Positions 1-4,393 of a stretch of 6,410 nt of DNA are shown piece after piece. The stretch covers positions 1,113 through 7,522 of the forward strand of contig CAJOFP010000082.1 in NCBI GenBank assembly GCA_905233795.1, written 5' to 3'. Positions within the stretch are counted from its first letter, which is position 1; each line of letters opens with the position of its first letter. Source of the stretch: an uncultured Oscillibacter sp. (GTDB taxonomy: Bacteria > Bacillota > Clostridia > Oscillospirales > Oscillospiraceae). A model generated the notes under the pieces. The model saw nothing but the letters and a program-made list of their open reading frames with translations, was not told the DNA's origin and did no database searches. The position numbers were made by a program, and so were the translations under genes.

Positions 1-2
1 TC

Positions 3-290
3 TTACGCCGCGCCCGTTACCCATTCCACAGACAAAATCGTCCCGCCGACGCGTAATTCCTCGCCGGTCATCGCCAAAAGCGTTAAATTCATACCGCCGA
101 TACGCAAAACCCCTATAGGCGTGTTCGCGTCGATACGCTCCTGACTGTATGACAAAATCCCCGTATGCCGTTCCAGATAAAGCTGACGCGTTCCGATTAA
201 TTCCAGTCTCGGCAATCCCGCGATTACATCCGCCGGCAAATCAAACATTTCCGCCGCCGCGTATAATACGCCGCCCTGCTTTTTATTCAT
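3..290 (-). CDS. yqfC: YabP/YqfC family sporulation protein
   Basis: This is a complete 95-residue protein with an ATG start (288-290 on the plus strand) and a TAA stop. A GGGGGA ribosome binding site (complement of 300-305) lies 9 nt upstream of the start. From about residue 18 the sequence follows the YabP/YqfC pattern: LPADVIAGLPRLELIG, then a Leu-Glu-Arg-His-x-Gly-Ile 'hill' segment, then NTPIGVLRIGGMNL and a C-terminal beta-rich GGTILSVEW. The length matches the roughly 90-100 residues usual for YqfC. No signal peptide or membrane segment is visible. In Bacillus subtilis yqfC is a mother-cell (sigma-E) sporulation gene next to yqfD, whose homologue would lie beyond the left edge; the molecular role is poorly defined. 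I could not find a convincing sigma-E promoter upstream. YabP is the alternative family member, but the LPRLELIG start fits YqfC better. Confidence 0.87.
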   Translation of the reverse strand: MNKKQGGVLYAAAEMFDLPADVIAGLPRLELIGTRQLYLERHTGILSYSQERIDANTPIGVLRIGGMNLTLLAMTGEELRVGGTILSVEWVTGAA

Positions 291-321
291 GCAAGATTTT
301 CCCCCGTTTTTGATTCGCGCT

Positions 322-346
322 TATATTTAATATTATATTAAATATA
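322..346. repeat. 25-bp A/T-only perfect palindrome
   Basis: Arms of 12 bp (322-333 and 335-346) flank a single central T; the core is ATATTTAATAT-T-ATATTAAATAT. It lies about 30 bp upstream of the candidate fumC -35 box and 32 bp upstream of the yqfC start codon, where an operator could act on either gene. Because it is all A/T in an A/T-rich spacer, chance is a real alternative. Confidence 0.5.
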
Positions 347-374
347 TATGAACGCTCTTGATAAAATAGAAATA

Positions 375-403
375 TAGACTTTTGAAAAAATCCGTGTTAT
401 ATT
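375..403 (+). promoter_or_regulatory. Candidate sigma-A promoter for fumC (extended -10)
   Basis: A -10 hexamer TATATT (398-403) is preceded by the extended -10 dinucleotide TG at 395-396. A TAGACT -35 hexamer (375-380, 4 of 6 to TTGACA) lies exactly 17 bp upstream. Transcription would begin near 410 and leave a leader of about 45 nt before the fumC ATG. The A/T richness makes -10-like words common; the extended TG and correct spacing are what favour this one. Confidence 0.5.
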
Positions 404-454
404 AATTTAAATATAAAATATATTATTAAAATCTAAAAAAGGACGTAATCGCGC

Positions 455-1852
455 ATGAGTATAAATAATAAAAATCAGAAATTTCGTATTGAATCTGATT
501 CTATGGGGGAAATGAAAGTCCCGGCGGATTGTTACTGGGGCGCGCAGACGCAAAGAAGCGTTGAAAATTTTCCGATTGGCGTCGGCATTGAGACCATGCC
601 GCGGGAAATTATCACGGCGTTCGGGATTTTAAAACGCGCCGCCGCCAAAGCGAATTTTATTTTAAATCCTGAGCGTATGACAAAAGAAAAATTAGACGCG
701 ATAGAAATCGCGGCGCGGGAAGTCGCCGACGGGGATTTAATCAATCATTTTCCGTTGGTCGTCTGGCAGACCGGATCGGGAACGCAATCAAACATGAACG
801 TAAATGAAGTAATCGCCAACCGCGCCAATGAAATCGCCGGGAAAAAAATATGCCATCCCAATGATGATATTAACATGAGCCAATCTTCCAATGACACGTT
901 CCCGGCGGCCATGCGTATCGCGGCGGTTTTGATTATAATTAATAAATTAATCCCGGCGGCGCGGGATTTAATAGCAAATCTCAAAAAATTGGAGCTTGAC
1001 AATCAGGGCGTGATTAAATGCGGCAGAACGCATTTGCAGGACGCCGTTCCCATCGCGTTTTCACAGGAAATCAGCGGCTGGAGAAGTTCTATTGAACATG
1101 ATATAGATTTTTTAAATCTCGCTTTGAATCCGTTGCGCGAACTCGCCCTTGGCGGTACGGCGGTCGGTACGGGTTTAAACGCCCCTGTCGGATTTGACAA
1201 AGCCGTATCACAGGAGATTTCTAATTTGACGAATCAGACATTTATCGCCGCCGAAAATAAATTCCACGCCCTGACTTCTCTTGACGATTTAGTATTCGCA
1301 CACGGCGCGATTAAATCTTTAGCTACAGATTTAATGAAAATCGCCAATGATATACGCTGGCTGGCAAGCGGTCCGCGCTGTGGACTGGGTGAGATATTTA
1401 TCCCCGCCAATGAGCCGGGCAGTTCTATCATGCCGGGGAAAGTCAATCCCACGCAATGCGAACAAGTGACCATGATCGCCGCGCAAATCATGGGCAATGA
1501 CGCGACAATTAGCTTTGCGGCGTCGCAGGGTAATTTCGAGTTAAATATTTTTCTGCCCGTGACGGCTTATAATTTTTTACAGTCCGCGAGATTATTATCC
1601 GAATCCATCACGGCTTTTACAAAAAATTGCGTATCGGGTATCAAAGCCAATCGGGAGAAAATGCGGGAGAATTTAAATCAATCGTTAATGCTTGTAACGG
1701 CTTTAAATCCCTATATCGGCTATACGAACGCCGCCCAAGTCGCTAAATTGGCCTATCAGGAAAATTTAACGCTGAAACAGGCCTGTATAAAACTAAATTT
1801 TTTATCCCCTGAGGAATTTGACCGCGTTTTCCACCCCGAAAACATGATATAA
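455..1852 (+). CDS. fumC: Fumarate hydratase, class II (fumarase C)
   Basis: Complete 465-residue class II fumarase (E. coli FumC has 467). It catalyses reversible hydration of fumarate to L-malate in the cytoplasm and is a homotetramer without an iron-sulfur cluster. Family landmarks appear in order: N-terminal GEMKVPADCYWGAQTQRS (18-35), GSGTQSNMN (107-115), HPNDDIN with MSQSSNDTFP (134 onward), GRTHLQDA with His193 matching the catalytic-site His188 of E. coli FumC, and the superfamily signature GSSIMPGKVNP at 322-332. In that loop Ser323, Lys329 and Asn331 match E. coli Ser318, Lys324 and Asn326. The loop before HPNDD is about five residues shorter than in E. coli. The ATG start has AAAAGGACGT 8 nt upstream. 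It stands alone on its strand and is followed by terminator-like hairpins, so it is probably monocistronic. Nothing suggests truncation. The close relative aspartate ammonia-lyase is less likely, given the fumarase-type segments. Confidence 0.97.
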   Translation: MSINNKNQKFRIESDSMGEMKVPADCYWGAQTQRSVENFPIGVGIETMPREIITAFGILKRAAAKANFILNPERMTKEKLDAIEIAAREVADGDLINHFPLVVWQTGSGTQSNMNVNEVIANRANEIAGKKICHPNDDINMSQSSNDTFPAAMRIAAVLIIINKLIPAARDLIANLKKLELDNQGVIKCGRTHLQDAVPIAFSQEISGWRSSIEHDIDFLNLALNPLRELALGGTAVGTGLNAPVGFDKAVSQEISNLTNQTFIAAENKFHALTSLDDLVFAHGAIKSLATDLMKIANDIRWLASGPRCGLGEIFIPANEPGSSIMPGKVNPTQCEQVTMIAAQIMGNDATISFAASQGNFELNIFLPVTAYNFLQSARLLSESITAFTKNCVSGIKANREKMRENLNQSLMLVTALNPYIGYTNAAQVAKLAYQENLTLKQACIKLNFLSPEEFDRVFHPENMI

Positions 1853-1872
1853 TATTATTCAATTTCCCACGC

Positions 1873-1908
1873 ATACGCCGCATATGCCGCAGTATACGCC
1901 GCATATGC
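1873..1908. repeat. 15-bp direct repeat after fumC
   Basis: ATACGCCGCATATGC occurs at 1873-1887 and again at 1894-1908, 21 bp apart start to start. Each copy contains a self-complementary GCATATGC core, so the two copies also create the inverted repeat of the overlapping hairpin. Confidence 0.8.
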
Positions 1909-1918
1909 GGCTTGTTTT
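1877..1918 (+). terminator. Probable intrinsic terminator of fumC
   Basis: An 11-bp perfect stem pairs GCCGCATATGC (1877-1887) with GCATATGCGGC (1901-1911) across a 13-nt loop, followed by TTGTTTT (1912-1918). It begins 24 nt after the fumC stop codon. An alternative fold is the gapless 14-bp palindrome GCCGCATATGCGGC at 1898-1911. The T run is interrupted by one G, so strength is uncertain. Confidence 0.6.
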
Positions 1919-1939
1919 CCGCCTGAAAATCAATATAAT
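1912..1939 (+). promoter_or_regulatory. Candidate promoter ahead of the phage operon
   Basis: A perfect -10 hexamer TATAAT (1934-1939) is preceded by TTGTTT (1912-1917, 3 of 6 to TTGACA) with 16-bp spacing. Transcription would start near 1946, only about 11 nt before the hairpin at 1957-2006. The -35 match is weak and overlaps the T run of the fumC terminator. It could drive the phage genes, a short RNA, or nothing. Confidence 0.4.
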
Positions 1940-1956
1940 ATAAAATCACGGAGACG

Positions 1957-2009
1957 AATAGAGAAAGCCCGACGCGGAGTAAACAACGCGCCGGACTTTC
2001 TCTATTTTT
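1957..2009 (+). terminator. Long terminator-like hairpin upstream of the phage operon
   Basis: AATAGAGAAAG (1957-1967) pairs perfectly with CTTTCTCTATT (1996-2006). The stem continues inward with CCG/CGG and CGCG/CGCG, interrupted by two C-A mismatches (1968/1995 and 1972/1991), and is capped by a loop of about 10 nt (1977-1986). In all 18 of 20 positions pair. The run TTTTT (2005-2009) follows at once, as expected for a rho-independent terminator reading rightward. It could be a second terminator after fumC, insulation for the phage operon, or an attenuator in its leader. There is no matching T run for the opposite strand. Confidence 0.75.
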
Positions 2010-2060
2010 ATCAAGTCTCATGAAAATCTTATGCGATTTTAACGGACAAGAAAAATCAAA

Positions 2061-2066
2061 GGGGGG
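2061..2066 (+). promoter_or_regulatory. Ribosome binding site that decides the start of the small phage gene
   Basis: GGGGGG, flanked by A runs, sits 7 nt before the ATG at 2074. A longer in-frame start exists at 2020, but it lies within 14 nt of the hairpin and T run and has no ribosome binding site, so the start at 2074 is preferred. Confidence 0.75.
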
Positions 2067-2073
2067 AAAAATC

Positions 2074-2385
2074 ATGGATGAAAATCAGGAAAATCAGGAA
2101 AGTCACGAAAATCATGAAATCAGCGTCAAACAGGAATTGTTAAATTTATTAAGACAGACCGACGCCACACGTCAAATGGCGGAAGCGTTAGTCCGGGAGG
2201 CGACAGGCGGCGGACGCTCTACCAGCGTAATTAAAGCCTTGGAAGAAGTCCGGGAGATTATCGGCGCCGCGTTCGACGATACGCCCGGCGAAAAAACGCA
2301 AATCCCGTGGAATCAACTGTCAGACGAGGAATTATTAAACATGATAGGCCCGGACGGTGAGCGATTTGAATTTTATCCGGCGTGA
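2074..2385 (+). CDS. Small acidic phage protein, candidate terminase small subunit
   Basis: This is a 103-residue protein with an ATG start supported by the GGGGGG site 7 nt upstream. Residues 1-15 are a low-complexity Glu/Asn/Gln/His segment coded by four copies of a 9-bp unit. Residues 16-43 and 50-65 look helical and amphipathic, separated by a Gly-rich turn (TGGGRSTS). The acidic C-terminal part contains LSDEELLNMIGPDGE (82-96). It precedes the terminase large subunit and overlaps it by 29 nt, the usual position of the small subunit, which binds the packaging site and stimulates the ATPase. I do not recognise the family from sequence, and no clear DNA-binding helix-turn-helix is visible. 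The assignment therefore rests on position, size and helical character. An unrelated small phage protein is possible. Confidence 0.5.
   Translation: MDENQENQESHENHEISVKQELLNLLRQTDATRQMAEALVREATGGGRSTSVIKALEEVREIIGAAFDDTPGEKTQIPWNQLSDEELLNMIGPDGERFEFYPA
2080..2115 (+). repeat. Four tandem copies of a 9-bp unit within the small terminase candidate
   Basis: The units are GAAAATCAG (2080-2088 and 2089-2097), GAAAGTCAC (2098-2106) and GAAAATCAT (2107-2115). They are in frame and encode ENQ, ENQ, ESH, ENH. This may be a slippage-generated low-complexity tract, or DNA binding sites at the start of the packaging gene. Confidence 0.8.
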
Positions 2386-3862
2386 GATAATCTTGCGTGA
2401 ACTCGCAAAACGTGAGATGGCGCGGCGATATTATCAAAATTATTTAAAATTCGTACACGGCGCCGCGTGGATTCCCACAAGATTTTCTGATTATCTGGCG
2501 CGGGAAATTCAGAATTTTTTAGAATCAAAAACCAATCACGCCTTTGATATTTTAATCCTCGAAACCCCGCCCCAACACGGCAAATCGTGGACGGTAACGG
2601 AATCGTTACCCGCTTGGTATCTGGGCAAAAATCCCGACAAACGCGTGATTTTGATTTCTTACAACGAGGAATCCGCCGAACGATTTTCACGCCGCAATCG
2701 TGAAAAGACAAGTCTATTCGGCGATATTTTATTTCATATCAAATTAGGCGCTTTGAATCGGGCGACGGAATTTGAAATCGCCGAACATCGCGGCAGATTG
2801 ATTTCACGCGGCGTCATGTCGGGCGTGACCGGACACCCGGCGGATCTCATGATTATCGACGATCCGATTAAAAACCGCGAAGAGGCGGACAGTCCGGTAT
2901 ACCGCAATAAGCTCTGGGCGGAGTGGCAGAATACTTTAAAATCAAGATTGTCAGCCAACGCGAAAATTATATTAATTCTTACGCCGTGGCATGAGGATGA
3001 TTTAGCGGCGAGAATTTTAAAACTGGAAAATCAGGACGCGATCAAATTAATACGCTTACCCGTTGAGGCTGAAAATCCGAAAATTACGGGCGTACCGGAC
3101 CCGTTAGGACGCGAACCCGGCGAACCGTTATGTCCGGAACTGGGCAAGAATTTAAACTGGTTAAAACAATTTAAAGCCGCGTATATCAACGATCCGCAAG
3201 GCGGCTCAAGAGCTTGGCGGGCGTTATATCTATGCTCTCCCCGCGCCGAGACCGGAAATATTATCAAGCGCGACTGGTGGAAATATTATCAAACGCCGCC
3301 GATTTGTCCCGTACAGATTATCAGCGTAGACGCCGCTTTCAAATCTTCCGAAACAAATGATTTCGTCGCCATTACCGTATGGGGCAAATCCGGCGAAAAT
3401 TATTATTTATTAGATTGCCTGAATCAGCATTTTAATTTTATCCAGACGCTTGACGCGATACGCGATACGCGGGAAAAATACCCCGACGCCCGCGCCGTCC
3501 TAATCGAGGACAAAGCGAACGGCCCCGCCATTATCGACGTTTTAAGCCATGAAATATTCTGCATACCGGTCAACCCGGACGGCGGCAAAGAGTCGCGTTT
3601 ATACGCCGCGTCGCCCGCTATCGAATCCGGACACGTTTTTTTACCGCAATCCGCGCCGTGGCTGGAAAATTATCTTGATCAATTCACGTCATTTCCCGCC
3701 GCCGCGCATGATGACATGGTCGATTCAAGTACCCAAGCCCTGCGCTATTTATTCCCTGTCCGCGCCGATCCCGATTCTCAAAATTATTCTAATCAAAATC
3801 AAAATATTAATTACCAGAATCACGATTTTTTCACCGGCGAAGATATTTATAATATTTATTAA
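2357..3862 (+). CDS. terL: Phage terminase large subunit (packaging ATPase and nuclease)
   Basis: A 501-residue, two-domain terminase that pumps DNA into the prohead and cuts it. The N-terminal ATPase has a Walker A-type PPQHGKS (71-77, Lys76), a VILISYNEESAERFSRRNR segment (97 onward), a Walker B LMIIDDP (164-170, Asp168/169) and the coupling segment ILILTPWHEDDLAARIL (205-221). The C-terminal RNase H-like nuclease shows three acidic clusters: IISVDAAF (Asp325), VLIEDKANGP (Glu384) and HDDMVDSSTQALRYL (Asp452/453). This order and the TPPQHGKS wording match the phage putative large terminase family of TIGR01630 type. The start taken is GTG at 2357, 29 nt inside the previous gene with only a weak ribosome binding site; TTG 2393 and ATG 2417 are alternatives that would not touch the motor domain. 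The last 30 or so residues are a variable Asn/Gln-rich tail beyond the nuclease. All catalytic residues are present. Confidence 0.95.
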   Translation: MSDLNFIRREIILRELAKREMARRYYQNYLKFVHGAAWIPTRFSDYLAREIQNFLESKTNHAFDILILETPPQHGKSWTVTESLPAWYLGKNPDKRVILISYNEESAERFSRRNREKTSLFGDILFHIKLGALNRATEFEIAEHRGRLISRGVMSGVTGHPADLMIIDDPIKNREEADSPVYRNKLWAEWQNTLKSRLSANAKIILILTPWHEDDLAARILKLENQDAIKLIRLPVEAENPKITGVPDPLGREPGEPLCPELGKNLNWLKQFKAAYINDPQGGSRAWRALYLCSPRAETGNIIKRDWWKYYQTPPICPVQIISVDAAFKSSETNDFVAITVWGKSGENYYLLDCLNQHFNFIQTLDAIRDTREKYPDARAVLIEDKANGPAIIDVLSHEIFCIPVNPDGGKESRLYAASPAIESGHVFLPQSAPWLENYLDQFTSFPAAAHDDMVDSSTQALRYLFPVRADPDSQNYSNQNQNINYQNHDFFTGEDIYNIY

Positions 3863-3907
3863 TATTTATTAAATTTTATAAAATATTAATATATTAATAT
3901 ATAAAAT
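3843..3907. repeat. 65-bp A/T-only stretch with nested palindromes
   Basis: No G or C occurs from 3843 to 3907, covering the last codons of terL and most of the 66-nt gap to the next gene. It holds a tandem 10-bp repeat AATATTTATT (3851-3860, 3861-3870), an 18-bp perfect palindrome (3883-3900, ATATTAATA and its complement), a 12-bp palindrome ATTTTATAAAAT (3873-3884), and an 11-bp inverted repeat (3857-3867 with 3881-3891). There is no GC-rich stem, so it is not a typical terminator. It could ease DNA melting, hold a promoter, or be a slippage product. Confidence 0.75.
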
Positions 3908-3908
3908 C

Positions 3909-3914
3909 AGGAGG
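3909..3914 (+). promoter_or_regulatory. Consensus ribosome binding site with long spacing
   Basis: AGGAGG is a perfect match to the anti-Shine-Dalgarno sequence, but it is 14 nt from the ATG at 3929, longer than the usual 5-10 nt. The gap is T-rich. No other in-frame start lies closer to it. Confidence 0.75.
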
Positions 3915-3928
3915 TTGATTTTTTTATC

Positions 3929-4393
3929 ATGTCTGAAATTTATCTAAATTTAATCGGCATGGCGGCGGCGATTTTGATTTTTACAGCCGGCATTTACATG
4001 GGCCGCAAGTTCGACAATATTTTAAATAATACGCCCAATCCCCGCGATTGCAATCCCGCGCCGCCTTTGTCTGACGCTGAACGGCGTAAAATCCGTGAGG
4101 AACAAGAAGCCTTTCAAATCCTGCAAAATTATTCCGTCAGCGACGCCTACGGCCTCAACGCCGATTTTCATTTAACTTATCATCCCGAAAATAATCATCC
4201 CGACGCCGATTTCCCGTCCGCGCCGGATTTTTATTCTAATCCCGTCAATCCCGCGCCGGATTTCAACTTCAATTCCAATCACACGAATCCCGCGCCGGAT
4301 TTTCAAAATCAAAAAAATCAAAACCCGGATTTTAATCCGGCGCAAAACCCGGATTTCAATCCGCAAGAAAAGGACGTGAATCAAATTGCTTGA
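3929..4393 (+). CDS. Small membrane-anchored phage protein with repetitive PDF tail
   Basis: This 154-residue protein is of no family I can name. Residues 4-25 (IYLNLIGMAAAILIFTAGIYMG) form one hydrophobic membrane segment followed by Arg-Lys, which predicts the rest of the protein in the cytoplasm. A charged helical stretch (48-61, DAERRKIREEQEAF) leads into LQNYSVSDAYGL (65-76), the part most likely to be conserved. Residues 77-154 look disordered, rich in Asn, Pro and Asp, with PDF repeated at 99, 110, 123, 133 and 141. Two of these come from an identical 17-bp DNA repeat. It follows an AGGAGG site and overlaps the portal start by 8 nt, so it is translated with the head genes. The hydrophobic N-terminus has no Lys/Arg before it and no cleavage site, so an anchor is favoured over a secreted signal. 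Holin or spanin roles are not supported by the position. Confidence 0.8.
   Translation: MSEIYLNLIGMAAAILIFTAGIYMGRKFDNILNNTPNPRDCNPAPPLSDAERRKIREEQEAFQILQNYSVSDAYGLNADFHLTYHPENNHPDADFPSAPDFYSNPVNPAPDFNFNSNHTNPAPDFQNQKNQNPDFNPAQNPDFNPQEKDVNQIA
4247..4302 (+). repeat. 17-bp direct repeat in the PDF tail
   Basis: AATCCCGCGCCGGATTT occurs at 4247-4263 and 4286-4302, 39 bp apart, so the copies stay in frame and both encode NPAPDF. Shorter related words (CCGGATTT) continue to about 4356 and encode the remaining PDF motifs. This indicates growth of the tail by in-frame duplication. Confidence 0.8.

Larger units (their letters stand above)
291..454. promoter_or_regulatory. Divergent AT-rich promoter region between yqfC and fumC
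   Basis: This 164-bp spacer separates the divergently transcribed sporulation gene and fumC, so it must hold start signals for both. It is strongly A/T-rich apart from the two ribosome binding sites. It contains a candidate promoter toward fumC and a 25-bp palindrome, both listed separately. I see no open reading frame or RNA gene in it. Confidence 0.7.

Noticed and set aside
310..380. Sigma-E promoter for the sporulation gene on the minus strand
   Set aside because: A CATATATA word resembles the -10 element, but no -35 match lies at the expected distance, so I did not annotate it.
382..410. TTGAAA as the -35 box of fumC
   Set aside because: No TATAAT-like hexamer lies 16-18 bp downstream; the extended -10 at 395-403 with TAGACT at 375 fits better.
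1873..1908. CRISPR-like or tandem repeat array
   Set aside because: Only two 15-bp copies 21 bp apart, with no spacers of regular length and no cas genes.
2020..2073. Longer N-terminus for the small terminase candidate (start at 2020)
   Set aside because: The ATG at 2020 has no ribosome binding site and sits right after the terminator T run, while the ATG at 2074 has GGGGGG 7 nt upstream.
1743..2075. Minus-strand 110-codon open frame across the fumC end and spacer
   Set aside because: It runs antisense through conserved fumC codons and both hairpins, is Arg/Met-rich with no family resemblance, and shows no good ribosome binding site.
3549..3872. Plus-strand 107-codon frame inside terL
   Set aside because: It overlaps the conserved nuclease domain of terL in another frame and its translation is basic, low-quality sequence; a shadow frame.
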